A stretch of 64,000 nt of DNA from BOG-931 sp963781725 (GCA_963781725.1 CAWAGV010000002.1:2232001-2296000), one strand, 5' to 3'. Positions 33,065 to 42,842 are shown, numbered from the stretch's first letter. Numbers and translations: made by a program. The notes: generated from the letters alone by a model not told the origin.

Positions 33065-34182
33065 TCGCCGACGATCTCAAATCCGCTCTGATCCTCGCAG
33101 CGCATGCGGAGGGTTTCGACGTTGTGGGCGTGACGCGGCCGGATTCGGTTCCGCAGGTCGGAGAACGGCTGCGCGAGTTTTTGGCCGCCGGCGCCCATGG
33201 CGACATGGCATGGATGGCCGCCAATGCCGAACGGCGCGGCGATCCGCGAGCGATGTGGTCCGAGGTGCGCTCGATTATCATGCTTGGGGTCAACTACGGC
33301 CCGCACGATGACCCGCTCGCGGTTCTCAAGCATCGCGAGCGCGGCGGCATTTCGGTTTACGCGCGCGGCGACGATTATCACGACGTCATCAAGCCGCGCC
33401 TGAAACGCCTCGGACGCTGGCTGATCGAAGCAGCGGGCGGCGACATCAAGGTCTTCGTCGATACCGCGGCTGTCATGGAGAAGCCGCTCGCCGAGGCCGC
33501 TGGTCTCGGTTGGCAGGGTAAGCACACCAATCTTGTTTCGAAAGAGCTTGGCTCCTGGCTGTTTCTGGGTGCGGTCTTCACCACGCTTGAGCTGCCGCCT
33601 GATGCGCCGATGGACGATCATTGCGGCAGTTGCCACGCCTGCCTCGACGTCTGTCCGACGCATGCTTTTCCGGCGCCGTATCGGCTCGATGCGCGGCGCT
33701 GCATTTCGTATCTCACCATCGAGCATAAGGGGCCCATTCCGCGCGAATTTCGTGCGCCGATGGGCAACCGCATCTATGGCTGCGACGATTGCCTTGCGGT
33801 CTGTCCGTGGAACAAGTTTGCGCAGGCCGGGCATGAGATGAAATTGCTGGCCCGCGATGCATTGAATGCGCCGCTATTGGCGGATCTCGCGCATCTCGAC
33901 GATGCTGCGTTTCGTGCGCTTTTCAAAAACAGCGCGGTGAAACGCATCGGTCGCGACCGTTTCATTCGCAATGTACTGATCGCCATCGGCAACTCGGGCG
34001 ATGCAAGCCTTGCTGGCGACGCGGAGCGATTGCTCGATGACGTCTCGCCGCTGGTGCGCGGCGCCGCGGTGTGGGCGCTCGGCCGGCTTGATCGTGAGGA
34101 ACTGGCGCGAAGCGCGGTTCGCTATCGTGGCGCGGAAACCGATCCGCATGTCATCGAAGAGTGGATGTTGGCGTGTGCGTGA
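33061..34182 (+). CDS. queG: epoxyqueuosine reductase, non-standard start
   Basis: The cobalamin- and iron-sulfur-dependent enzyme performs the last step of queuosine synthesis in tRNA. Two ferredoxin-type clusters are visible, CGSCHACLDVCPTHAF and CDDCLAVCPWNKF, followed by a HEAT-like C-terminal region. Homology begins with ADDLKSALILAAHAEGFDVVGVTRPD. The only in-frame ATG/GTG/TTG start upstream is a GTG at 32935, buried 130 bases inside the GST gene. The CTG at 33061 overlaps the GST stop as CTGA and fits the family length (373 residues), so it is my preferred start. Confidence 0.88.
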   Translation: MIADDLKSALILAAHAEGFDVVGVTRPDSVPQVGERLREFLAAGAHGDMAWMAANAERRGDPRAMWSEVRSIIMLGVNYGPHDDPLAVLKHRERGGISVYARGDDYHDVIKPRLKRLGRWLIEAAGGDIKVFVDTAAVMEKPLAEAAGLGWQGKHTNLVSKELGSWLFLGAVFTTLELPPDAPMDDHCGSCHACLDVCPTHAFPAPYRLDARRCISYLTIEHKGPIPREFRAPMGNRIYGCDDCLAVCPWNKFAQAGHEMKLLARDALNAPLLADLAHLDDAAFRALFKNSAVKRIGRDRFIRNVLIAIGNSGDASLAGDAERLLDDVSPLVRGAAVWALGRLDREELARSAVRYRGAETDPHVIEEWMLACA

Positions 34183-34192
34183 CGATCGTCAG

Positions 34193-35095
34193 ATGACCAC
34201 GCTGGTCTGTTTTGGGTTCGGTTATTCGGCGGACCATTTCGTCGGAACGTTCGGAACGAAATTCCACGGCATTTTCGGCACGGTGCGCGATGCGGAGCGT
34301 GCTGCAGCCTTGAGCGCGAAGAGCGGCGGCCTGAAGGGAATTGTCTTCGACGGCAACACGGCATCGTCGGAGCTTCGTGCCGCGGTTGCTGAAGCGAACG
34401 CGGTGCTCGTTTCGATTCCTCCGGATGAGAACGGCGATCCGGTTCTGCGTGTGCTCAGCGAGCAACTGGCGGGCGCAAGGAATCTGCAATCGATGGTGTA
34501 TCTTTCCACCATCGGCGTGTACGGCGACTGTGGCGGGGCATGGGTCGACGAAGCCACGCCGCCCAGGCCGGAAGCGGCGCGCAGCCGCGAGCGGCTGGCG
34601 GCGGAACATGCCTGGCAGGCGATTGGCGCACGCCGCGGCATTCCGGTCGCCATTCTGCGCCTTGCGGGAATCTATGGGCCCGGCCAGAACGCGCTGCTGC
34701 AGGTCGCGAGCGGCAGGGCGCGGCGGATTGTGAAGCCCGGCCAGATTTTCAATCGCATTCATGTCGGCGACATTGCACAGGCCATTGATGCAGCGTTTAC
34801 GCGACGCGCGTCTGGAATTTTCAACGTTGCCGACGATGAGCCGACGCCACCCGGCGAGCCGATTGCGTTCGCAGCCCGACTGATAGGAATTGCGCCGCCA
34901 CCGGAGGTGACGTTCGAGAAGGCGGCGCCGTCAATGTCGCCGATGGCGCTGAGTTTCTGGCAGGAATGCCGGCGCGTGCATAACGACAAGCTCAAGCGCG
35001 TGCTCGGCGTCAGCCTGCGCTATCCGACTTACCGAGAAGGCCTGCGCGCGCTGCACGCCGGCGCCGTTCCGACTAGTGAAGACTCGGCCCTTTGA
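34193..35095 (+). CDS. SDR-family NAD(P)-dependent oxidoreductase (YeeZ-like)
   Basis: The 300-residue protein starts TTLVCFGFGYSADHFV, a modified glycine-rich nucleotide site, and contains YLSTIGVYGDCGGAWVDE and RLAGIYGPGQNAL, typical of atypical SDRs related to YeeZ. The tyrosine active-site motif of classical SDRs is not obvious. It starts 10 bases after queG and overlaps the convergent HtrA-like gene by 23 bases. Confidence 0.85.
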   Translation: MTTLVCFGFGYSADHFVGTFGTKFHGIFGTVRDAERAAALSAKSGGLKGIVFDGNTASSELRAAVAEANAVLVSIPPDENGDPVLRVLSEQLAGARNLQSMVYLSTIGVYGDCGGAWVDEATPPRPEAARSRERLAAEHAWQAIGARRGIPVAILRLAGIYGPGQNALLQVASGRARRIVKPGQIFNRIHVGDIAQAIDAAFTRRASGIFNVADDEPTPPGEPIAFAARLIGIAPPPEVTFEKAAPSMSPMALSFWQECRRVHNDKLKRVLGVSLRYPTYREGLRALHAGAVPTSEDSAL

Positions 35096-36050
35096 GGAAA
35101 CGATTGCGCTCGCTGGATTTTACTCGCAGGTCGATTGTGTCGCCGTCGCGATAAATTGAAATCGGGACGTCGACGCCGGCCTCGCCCAGCCCCCACACGC
35201 GGCGGAAGAAGCCCGCAAGGTCGCGCACTTCCTTGCCGGCCACCGACAGCACAACGTCGCCCATGCGCACGTCCGCCTTCTTGGCCGGTCCGCGGTCGGC
35301 AAGGCCGACGACCACCAGCCGATTGTCGACCTCGGTGGCGTAAAGTCCAAGCCACGGCCGCGGCGGTGCATTACGCCGTCCGAATTTCATCAGGTCGTCG
35401 ATGATCGGGTTCAGCAGGTCGATCGGGACGATCATGTTGATGTTCTGCGACTGGCCCTTTTCCGTCGCGTGCTGCAATTGCAGCGAGCCGACGCCGATCA
35501 GGTCGCCGGCGGGGCCGATCAGCGCCGTGCCGCCCCAGTTCGGATGGGCCGGCGCGGTGAAGATCGCTTCATCCAGCACGTACTCCCAATAGCCGGCGAA
35601 TTCCTGCTTGGCGACGATGCGCGCCGCAACAGAATGGTGGCGTCCGCCGGCGCCGGCGACGACAACGCGTTCGCCGATGGCAGCGGCTGCCGATTTGCCG
35701 ATTTCGAGAGCGGGCATGTCGAGCTTGGCCAGCGCCTGCACCAGTCCAAATCCGGTTTCCTGATCGTAGCCGAGGACGTGGCCCGGCACCGAGCGGCCGT
35801 CGTTGAGATTGATCCAGATCGTTTCCGCTTCGGTGATCAGGTAACCGATCGTCAGCACCAATCCATTGTCGCGAATGAAAACGCCGTTGCCGGCGCGTTC
35901 GGTGCCGAGAGTCTCCGCGGTGTAAGCATCCGATGGAATGATGGCGCGGACTCCAACCACCGAGGTGAACGCCCGCTCGAGGTCAAAGCCATAGTCCTCC
36001 GGCTTCGGTTGCGCGGAGGCCGGCACTTTCCAGTCGCTTACGGATGGCAT
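35073..36050 (-). CDS. HtrA/S1C-like protein with PDZ domain, catalytic triad lost
   Basis: The 325-residue protein has a trypsin-like double barrel and a C-terminal PDZ domain (about residues 230-315, PWLGLYATEVDNRLVVVGLADRG). All three catalytic positions are replaced. The His site TNxH aligns with TIGY (Tyr70), the Asp site DxxTDLA with DQETGFG (Gly100), and the GNSGG serine loop with PNWGG (Trp172). No signal peptide is visible. It is therefore probably a binding or scaffolding pseudoprotease, perhaps cytoplasmic. The ATG at 36050 is chosen for homology; the frame extends to 36206. Confidence 0.82.
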   Translation of the reverse strand: MPSVSDWKVPASAQPKPEDYGFDLERAFTSVVGVRAIIPSDAYTAETLGTERAGNGVFIRDNGLVLTIGYLITEAETIWINLNDGRSVPGHVLGYDQETGFGLVQALAKLDMPALEIGKSAAAAIGERVVVAGAGGRHHSVAARIVAKQEFAGYWEYVLDEAIFTAPAHPNWGGTALIGPAGDLIGVGSLQLQHATEKGQSQNINMIVPIDLLNPIIDDLMKFGRRNAPPRPWLGLYATEVDNRLVVVGLADRGPAKKADVRMGDVVLSVAGKEVRDLAGFFRRVWGLGEAGVDVPISIYRDGDTIDLRVKSSERNRFLKGPSLH

Positions 36051-36305
36051 CAGCCTGTTATCCTCTGCTGGCGGCGCGGCACCGGATAGTTGTAGCGGAG
36101 AAGGACAAGCAGACAAATCCGGGTCCTGCGGCCTTGTGTATATAACACCGCACCGGGGATTTCGCTCACGCAGGGCAATCGGCTGTGCTGCGGTATCGGG
36201 CTGCACGCGCGGGCTTGAGGCCAGATGTATTCGCCCGAATCTCGACTCGCCTTAATCTCGCCCACGTCAGACACAACCGCGATGCGACGATACCGCGCCG
36301 GGCTC

Positions 36306-36731
36306 TCAGTCTTTCTTTTGCGCGGTGGCGTCTTTCTTCTCCAGCTCGTCGAGCTGCTTCTCGAGGTCGGGCAGGCTGGCCACGATCTGACAGTTCTCTT
36401 TATCGCTGGTCGCCTGCCGCTGGACTTGCTCCCAGCGTTCGGCGGCATCTTCTTTGCTCCAGGGCCGCCTCCGCTCCGGATTGAAAACCTGCTGTTTGGC
36501 GAGGTTTTCCAGCGAACGGTGATATTCGTCCAGGTCCAGCACGCGATCGCGCGGCGGGAAAAAGAAATTAGTGCCGTTCAATTCGTTGCAGTGCTTCTGT
36601 CCCGCCGCGAAAGTCTCCTTGAGTATTTTCGCGTCGAAGATCTTGCCCTTGACCTCGTTGATCGTCAGGCCTTCAGCGTAAAGAGGACCGCACAGGCACA
36701 GTGCGATCGCACCGCAAAGCGTGCGTTTCAA
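36306..36731 (-). CDS. hypothetical secreted protein
   Basis: The 141-residue protein has a signal peptide (MKRTLCGAIALCLCGPLYA) and a mature part with FAAGQKHCNELNGTNFFFPPRDRVLDLDEY. It ends in a charged, probably helical tail rich in Lys and Glu (EKQLDELEKKDATAQKKD). I do not recognise the family. It is flanked by non-coding gaps of 255 and 222 bases, in which I see no gene. Confidence 0.78.
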   Translation of the reverse strand: MKRTLCGAIALCLCGPLYAEGLTINEVKGKIFDAKILKETFAAGQKHCNELNGTNFFFPPRDRVLDLDEYHRSLENLAKQQVFNPERRRPWSKEDAAERWEQVQRQATSDKENCQIVASLPDLEKQLDELEKKDATAQKKD

Positions 36732-36953
36732 ATCGCGTCTCCTGTCGTCCCGGTAACGACCCCTTCATCCCCCACATAATCAATAACATGTTACCGCACT
36801 ACCGATAATGGCCGATTGCTAGCAAATTGTTCACCACGTCGGGCAGAAGACGAGGCTCGTAGTCCCTTTGCCGCTTTGTCTGCTGCTTTATTGCCGTTTT
36901 CCCGCCTAATCTTGTCCGTACGGCCGCGATAAGTCGTGGGGTCTCTGGGGGAT

Positions 36954-37934
36954 ATGCCTTTGCGTTCCAGCACTCGTCTTTGCGTGATTGCGTTGGCTCT
37001 CGCCGGCTCGCTTGGTCCGGCGGCGGCGCAGACCTATTCCAGCGCGCCGTTACCGCCTCCGGGCGCAAGTTCGCCGGGGGCACCTTACGGCCAGCCAGCA
37101 CCGACCTATCGCAATGCGACTGCTGCGCCGCCCTGCGATCCCTGCGATGAACCGACCCCCGCGCCGATGGGCGGACCGTTCGTGCCGTATCCGGGCCGGT
37201 TCTCGTCCAACCCTAATGACGATCTGGGGCCGCAGCCGATGCCGGACCTTGGCGGTGGACCGCTGCGTCCCCCGGGCAGTATTGGCGGCAATGGAAATGG
37301 ACCTGACGTGACCGGTTCGGTGCGTCCGCCGGCGGGTGCCCCGCCAATGCCGACTGTCAGCCATGGTTCAGTCAGCTACGGGTCGGTCGCGGGCCTGCCG
37401 CCCGAAGACCAGCCCGAGAGCGGACCGCGCAAGGAATTGCCGGCGCAGTTCCGCCGGCAGGTGGTCAACTACCCGTCAACGGAGCCGCCGGGCACAATCA
37501 TCATCGATACGCCGCATACGTATTTGTACCTCGTGCTCGGCAATGGCCAGGCGATGCGCTACGGCGTCGGCGTCGGCCGCGAAGGTTTCACCTGGGCCGG
37601 CAGCCAACGCATCAGCCGCATGAAGGAATGGCCGGATTGGTTTCCGCCGAAGGAAATGATCGAGCGGCAACCGTACCTGCCGCGCTTCATGGCCGGCGGC
37701 GACACCAACCCGCTTGGCGCCCGTGCGCTTTATCTCGGCAGCACCGAGTATCGGATCCACGGCACCAATCAGCCGTCGACGATCGGCACCTTTGTGTCCT
37801 CGGGCTGTATCCGCCTGACTAACGAAGATATTTCCGATCTCTATACGCGCGTGAATGTCGGTACCCGGGTCGTCGTATTGCCGGGGGCTTCGGCGCCGGT
37901 GTCAGCCGCCACGCCAACCACGGTGACGCAGTAA
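36954..37934 (+). CDS. L,D-transpeptidase (YkuD domain), secreted
   Basis: The 326-residue protein has a signal peptide (LCVIALALAGSLGPAAAQ), a long Pro/Gly-rich linker to about residue 150, and a YkuD domain with YRIHGTN and the catalytic SSGCIRL (Cys about 285). It would make 3-3 cross-links in peptidoglycan or attach proteins to it. It is very similar in its catalytic part to the enzyme at 60235 (both have EMIERQPYLPRFMAGG). A G-rich site precedes the ATG at 36954. Confidence 0.92.
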   Translation: MPLRSSTRLCVIALALAGSLGPAAAQTYSSAPLPPPGASSPGAPYGQPAPTYRNATAAPPCDPCDEPTPAPMGGPFVPYPGRFSSNPNDDLGPQPMPDLGGGPLRPPGSIGGNGNGPDVTGSVRPPAGAPPMPTVSHGSVSYGSVAGLPPEDQPESGPRKELPAQFRRQVVNYPSTEPPGTIIIDTPHTYLYLVLGNGQAMRYGVGVGREGFTWAGSQRISRMKEWPDWFPPKEMIERQPYLPRFMAGGDTNPLGARALYLGSTEYRIHGTNQPSTIGTFVSSGCIRLTNEDISDLYTRVNVGTRVVVLPGASAPVSAATPTTVTQ

Positions 37935-38065
37935 TCGTCGTCCGCTTCGGCGACCTCTGACCGTTCATATCCGGCTGGCGCCTGATGCGCCGACCGGATT
38001 TTTTTGCGCTGGATTTTGCGCGACTCAGTTAGTGTCCGTTTTCTGATGACCGGTCTTGAGCCGGC

Positions 38066-39031
38066 ATGAATGCGGCAACGCTCACGCCGCGCGATGCTTC
38101 AAACCCAATCGTGACGCGTGTCTGGCCGGTTCTGCACAAAGGTGCGCTGGGTATTCGAATGATTCCAACAATCCGTTCCATGCTCGCCGCCATGCTGCTC
38201 ACGGTCACCGTGCTCATCGGGGGCTTCGGCCTGTTCGCAGCCTTTCGGGTCAACCACGAGCCTTTGGCGCGCCTGCCGGTGGCAGCCACTCAATTCCAGT
38301 TTGCGTCCATCGATGCGGCGCCTCGCCCGCTCAGCTTCGCTTCTGACCCGCCGCATCTCGAATCCAATGAAGCCTTACGTGCCGTCGTGACCGCAATATC
38401 GGCGCACGATCCTGATCAGGCCGAAGTGGCCGCCGCTTCCGACAAGGCAACAGACAACGCTGCACCGGAGCGCGTTGCGACAGGTTCAGTGCCGCCGGGC
38501 ATGGCGGCAGCACAGTCACCAAATAATCCGGATTCTTCGTCCGCGCCGACAGATGCCGTGGCCGCAGCGGCTCCCGAAACGGCGCCGCCGCAGAGTACGA
38601 ACGTTGCCACCGTAACGGCGGCTGAAACGGAGCAACTGCAAACTGTGCAAGCTCCGGCAACGGAAGTGACGCCGCCGGCGACCGCAATCGCGGCAGCGCA
38701 GTCGCCGGGACCATCCAAGCCGGATGCCGCGACCGACATGACCGGGTCAATAACCGAGATGCCGCCGCAGGAAGCCGCTGCTCTTACTGCAGCCTCCCAG
38801 GCAATATTGGCGGAGCCGGAGGAAACGGCGCGCCAAATCGCCAATCGCAAGCGGCTCGCAGCACTGCGTCGGGCCCGCAAGGCGCGCGCCGCGGCGCTGG
38901 CCCAGGCCGCGAACCAGACTAGCGGGTTCGGCCAGGCCAATTTCCCGTCCGGTTCAGGCTTCCAATCGGCGCAGGCCGGCTTGGGCGGTCCGCTCGTCAG
39001 CCCGCCGTCGGCGGCCCGCCGCCAGAACTGA
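38066..39031 (+). CDS. Ala/Pro-rich single-pass membrane protein, unknown function
   Basis: The 321-residue protein has one membrane segment (MLAAMLLTVTVLIGGFGLFAA, near residue 39-60). A long low-complexity Ala/Pro/Thr region follows, then a short basic helix near the end (RKRLAALRRARKARAAALAQ). Such an architecture suggests an anchored periplasmic linker protein. The start could also be the ATG at 38159. It follows the L,D-transpeptidase, which suggests a cell-wall link but does not prove it. Confidence 0.7.
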   Translation: MNAATLTPRDASNPIVTRVWPVLHKGALGIRMIPTIRSMLAAMLLTVTVLIGGFGLFAAFRVNHEPLARLPVAATQFQFASIDAAPRPLSFASDPPHLESNEALRAVVTAISAHDPDQAEVAAASDKATDNAAPERVATGSVPPGMAAAQSPNNPDSSSAPTDAVAAAAPETAPPQSTNVATVTAAETEQLQTVQAPATEVTPPATAIAAAQSPGPSKPDAATDMTGSITEMPPQEAAALTAASQAILAEPEETARQIANRKRLAALRRARKARAAALAQAANQTSGFGQANFPSGSGFQSAQAGLGGPLVSPPSAARRQN

Positions 39032-39137
39032 CGGACGCTGCCGCGAATGGCTGATAGGATTGGGCTGGTGTGGCGGATTTGAAGGTTCCGCCTATATCAG
39101 ACCATTAATCCGCAGCCGTTGAAAAGCATCATTCCCC

Positions 39138-40151
39138 GTGGTCCCGCTTTCCGTCCTTGATCTGTCGCCGGTCACGACGGCTACGCCCGGATCGGCGGCG
39201 TTGCGCAATTCGCTCGACCTGGCGCAGCTCGCGGACCGGCTCGGCTACAAGCGCTATTGGGTCGCCGAGCATCACAACCTGGCCAATGTCGGGAGCTCCA
39301 CGCCGGAAATCATGATCGGCCAGATCGCGGCGATCACCGCGGGCATCCGCGTCGGCTCCGGCGGGGTGATGCTGCCGAACCACGCTCCGCTGATGGTCGC
39401 GGAGCGTTTCAAGGTGCTGGAGGCGCTGTTCCCGGGCCGGATCGATCTCGGTCTCGGCCGCGCGCCGGGAACCGATCCGGTCACATCCTGCGCACTGCGC
39501 GTCCGGCAGGACCCGCGCCAGGGCGACGATTTCCTCGAGCGCTTTCAGGAGCTGCTGCTGTTCGAGCGCGGCGGATTTCCGGAAGGACATCCATTCCGCA
39601 ATGTGCGCGCGGTTCCGTCCGATGTGCCATTGCCGCCGATATGGCTGCTGGGCTCCAGTGGCTACAGCGCCGAACTGGCCGCAACCGTCGGCATGGGATT
39701 TTCGTTCGCCCAGCACTTTGCGGATTATGATGCGGCAAGCGCGATGCTGAGCTACCGCAGCCACTTCAAGCCGTCGCCGACGATGGCGGAACCTTACGCC
39801 ATCCTTGGCACTGCGGTGATCACCGCCGATACCGATGCCGAAGCCCAGCGCATCGCCGCCAGCGCGGAATTGCATTATGTGCGCCGCGCCAAAGGCGAAT
39901 ATTTGCCACTCGCGTCGCCGGAGGAAGCCGCGGCGTATGACTACACGCCGATCGACCGCGAACGCATGGCGCGGCAGCGCACGCGGCTGATTATCGGAGA
40001 TATCGAGAAAGTTATGGCCCGGCTAAACGCCCTCGCTGAAACAACGAAGGCGGACGAGTTGATGATCACGACCATGGTTTATGATCACGCCGCCCGCCGG
40101 CGGTCTTATGAGCTTCTTGCAGAAGGGTTTTCGCTGGCGCCGCGGGGGTAA
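39138..40151 (+). CDS. LLM-class flavin-dependent oxidoreductase
   Basis: The 337-residue luciferase-like monooxygenase begins VPLSVLDLSPVTTATPGSAAL and contains YWVAEHHN, RVGSGGVMLPNHAPL and GRIDLGLGRAPGTDP. These are typical of the subgroup with MsnO8-like annotation. It uses reduced FMN or F420 from a partner reductase. The start is a GTG with weak ribosome-binding signal. Substrate unknown. Confidence 0.9.
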   Translation: MVPLSVLDLSPVTTATPGSAALRNSLDLAQLADRLGYKRYWVAEHHNLANVGSSTPEIMIGQIAAITAGIRVGSGGVMLPNHAPLMVAERFKVLEALFPGRIDLGLGRAPGTDPVTSCALRVRQDPRQGDDFLERFQELLLFERGGFPEGHPFRNVRAVPSDVPLPPIWLLGSSGYSAELAATVGMGFSFAQHFADYDAASAMLSYRSHFKPSPTMAEPYAILGTAVITADTDAEAQRIAASAELHYVRRAKGEYLPLASPEEAAAYDYTPIDRERMARQRTRLIIGDIEKVMARLNALAETTKADELMITTMVYDHAARRRSYELLAEGFSLAPRG

Positions 40152-40326
40152 GCCGCAAGGGGTGCACCGGCCGACCAATGCTACTGGAACGTTACCGAAG
40201 GCGTCGCGGTTGTGTCTTTCAGCAACCATAAAGGTAATACGGGCATTCTGCGCTGCCATGCCGTGGCCGGCGGTCAGGATATCCGGCAGTTGGCCGCTTG
40301 AACCATGACTTAACCGGGGCTGGACC

Positions 40327-42042
40327 TTGAAAATCGGACAATTGCCATATACGCCCGCATCCCGTCTATCCCGGCGCAAGCGCACCCTGCTTGGCAGTGT
40401 CTGTGTGTGCAGTCTGGCCGCGATCCTGGCTTTCGCTCCAAGCCCGGCCGGTGCCAAGGCCAAACATGAGCCCGCTCCGAAACGGACCGATGCGGCCAGC
40501 AAAGGTCCGTTCGGCGATATTCCCAAAGGGCCGGTGGAGATCTTCGTCTCGATCGATCAACAGAAGCTGCATCTCTACAGCAATGGCGCACACATTGCCG
40601 ATACGTCCGTTGCGACCGGTGTGCCGAGCCTGCCGACGCCGCTCGGGGTCTTCAGCGTCATCCAGAAGCAGATTTTCCATCGCTCCAATATCTACAGCGG
40701 CGCACCGATGCCATTCATGGAGCGCATCACCTGGTCGGGCGTTGCGCTGCACGAAGGCGAAAGCATCGGCCATCGCGCCTCGCACGGCTGCATCCGCATG
40801 CCGCGCGAATTCGCCATGAGGCTTTATCAGCTCACCAGAATTGGCGCGCGCGTGATCGTCGCCAACGAAGAGCTGAAGCCGACGGCATTCGCCGATCCGC
40901 ATCTCTTCGTTCACAAGGCTCCGACGCCGACGCCCTCCGGCCCGCCCGCGGTGGCGGTCAGCGACAGCAAGCCCGCAAGCGTCGTCGAGACGGCGAAACC
41001 GGACGCCCCAGTGGCGGTGCAACCCGGCGAACCCGTTCCTCAAGCGGCAACTCCAGAGCTCGCAAAGGTCGCGTCTTCCGGAGACGAAGCAAAGCCCGCG
41101 GAAGCCTCCATTGCGCCGAAGACAAACGCGACCGAGGCTGCGCAATCCAACGGTGCCGTCGCTGCCGCCTCGGATTCCGTGAAGGTTGCGCCGTCCGGCA
41201 ATGACGATGGGAAATCTGCCGCAGCGGCTTCCGCGCCGAAGGCGGAACAGCCGCCGGTGAATCCCGTCTCCGCTGCTGCGCAGTCGAATCAGCCGGCTGA
41301 ACCGGCAAAGACGGTAACCGAATCGGCCATCAACGAGCCGGCGGCAACGCCGGTTGCGCAAATTTCTTCGCCGCCAGCCGCCCAGATGGCGGCGTTGCCG
41401 GTCACGCAGCAGCCGGTTGGGCCGGTCAAGGAAACCATCGCTTTGCAAATCCCGCGCGACAGCCTGCGCGGCACCGAAGCCAGTCCAACTTTGCTGGTCG
41501 ATGCGTCGAACGGCATCGTCCCGTTGCCGGCGAGCAAGCCGGCAGATGCGGTCCAGGCTTCGGCCGACAAGAAGATGCCGATCGCGATCTTCATCAGCCG
41601 CAAGACGCAACGCATATACGTGCGTCAGAATCTCGAGCCGGTGTTCGATGCGGCCATCGCCATCGACCATCCCGAGCGGCCGATCGGGACTCATGTGTTC
41701 ACCGCAATGGCATACTTGGACGATGGTTCGACGTTCCGCTGGGATGTCGTTTCGATGCCGGGTGCGCAGCCAAAAGCAAAGCGCGTCCAGCCGAAGGAAA
41801 TCATCACCTACGATCGCTACGGCAGGCCCCGGCGTCAGGACGTTGCGGAAAAGCCAGTAGGCGATCCGCCGCCGCCGCAAGCCCCGGCTGATGCGCTGGC
41901 CCGCATCCAGATTCCCCAGGACATCATCGACCGGATCTCGGCGATGATCCTGCCGGGATCGTCGCTGATCGTTTCCGACCAGGGCCTCGGCGAGGAAACC
42001 GGCGAAGGCACCGACTTTATCGTCGTCACCTCCAAATCCTGA
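40327..42042 (+). CDS. large L,D-transpeptidase with a second degenerate YkuD-like domain
   Basis: The 571-residue protein starts at a TTG and has a signal anchor (residues about 20-44) and an active YkuD domain at about 68-180, with catalytic SHGCIRM (Cys155). A 240-residue Ala/Pro/Lys-rich linker follows. A C-terminal region from about residue 415 begins KKMPIAIFISRKTQRIYV and includes ERPIGTHVFTAM, like the first half of a YkuD domain, but has no SHGC motif. It could bind peptidoglycan without catalysis. No ATG alternative exists near the start. Confidence 0.87.
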   Translation: MKIGQLPYTPASRLSRRKRTLLGSVCVCSLAAILAFAPSPAGAKAKHEPAPKRTDAASKGPFGDIPKGPVEIFVSIDQQKLHLYSNGAHIADTSVATGVPSLPTPLGVFSVIQKQIFHRSNIYSGAPMPFMERITWSGVALHEGESIGHRASHGCIRMPREFAMRLYQLTRIGARVIVANEELKPTAFADPHLFVHKAPTPTPSGPPAVAVSDSKPASVVETAKPDAPVAVQPGEPVPQAATPELAKVASSGDEAKPAEASIAPKTNATEAAQSNGAVAAASDSVKVAPSGNDDGKSAAAASAPKAEQPPVNPVSAAAQSNQPAEPAKTVTESAINEPAATPVAQISSPPAAQMAALPVTQQPVGPVKETIALQIPRDSLRGTEASPTLLVDASNGIVPLPASKPADAVQASADKKMPIAIFISRKTQRIYVRQNLEPVFDAAIAIDHPERPIGTHVFTAMAYLDDGSTFRWDVVSMPGAQPKAKRVQPKEIITYDRYGRPRRQDVAEKPVGDPPPPQAPADALARIQIPQDIIDRISAMILPGSSLIVSDQGLGEETGEGTDFIVVTSKS

Positions 42043-42164
42043 CGTTCAGGTCTGCGCTAATGGGCCGCTTCAATAGCGGCTCGCGGCGCTATAGTGTGCT
42101 GGCCGCCGCGCCAGCCGCGGCCGGCAATCGGACAGTTTTGTCGCTTAGTCACAGGAGGATCGTC

Positions 42165-42842
42165 TTGGGTCAGCATTTCACGCTTACATCATCGGACAGT
42201 TTCAAGCTCGGCGCGTATCGGGCCGATCCGTCCGGCGCTTCGAAGGGCGGCATTGTCGTCATTCAGGAAATTTTCGGCGTCAATCATCACATTCGCGCCG
42301 TGTGCGACCGTCTTGCCGGCGAGGGCTATTCCGCCCTGGCGCCGGCGGTGTTCGACCGCCAGCAGCCGGATTTCCAATGCGGCTACACGCCCGACGAGAT
42401 CGCCAATGCCCGCAAATTCGTCGCCAATCCGGATTGGGGCGCGATGCTCCGCGACGTGCAGGCCTCGATCGACGAACTGAAGAAGGCCGGCCCGGTCGCG
42501 ATCATTGGCTTCTGCATGGGCGGCTCGATTGCGTTCCTGTCCGCCTGCAAGCTGAACGGTCTTTCGGCCGCGGTTTGTTATTACGGCGGCAACATCGCCA
42601 AAACCGCCGATGAGAAACCGAAGGTTCCGGTGCAGATGCATTTCGGCGAAAAAGACGCAGGGATACCGATGAGCGACGTCGAGATGATCAAGCAGAAGCG
42701 CGGCGGCGACTGCGAAATCTTCGTCTATGCCGACGCCCAGCACGGCTTCAATTGCGACGAACGCGGCAGCTACCAGGAAGCCGCAACCAAGCTCGCCTGG
42801 CAGCGTTCGATGGCGTTCCTGGCGAAGAACGTGAAGAAGTAA
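42165..42842 (+). CDS. dienelactone hydrolase family protein
   Basis: The 225-residue alpha/beta hydrolase has the nucleophile cysteine in GFCMGG (about residue 117), VVIQEIFGVNHHIR, LAPAVFDRQ and a catalytic His in DAQHGF. It would hydrolyse dienelactone or a related cyclic ester in aromatic catabolism. The TTG at 42165 with AGGAGG in front is preferred over the upstream frame from 42060. Confidence 0.9.
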   Translation: MGQHFTLTSSDSFKLGAYRADPSGASKGGIVVIQEIFGVNHHIRAVCDRLAGEGYSALAPAVFDRQQPDFQCGYTPDEIANARKFVANPDWGAMLRDVQASIDELKKAGPVAIIGFCMGGSIAFLSACKLNGLSAAVCYYGGNIAKTADEKPKVPVQMHFGEKDAGIPMSDVEMIKQKRGGDCEIFVYADAQHGFNCDERGSYQEAATKLAWQRSMAFLAKNVKK

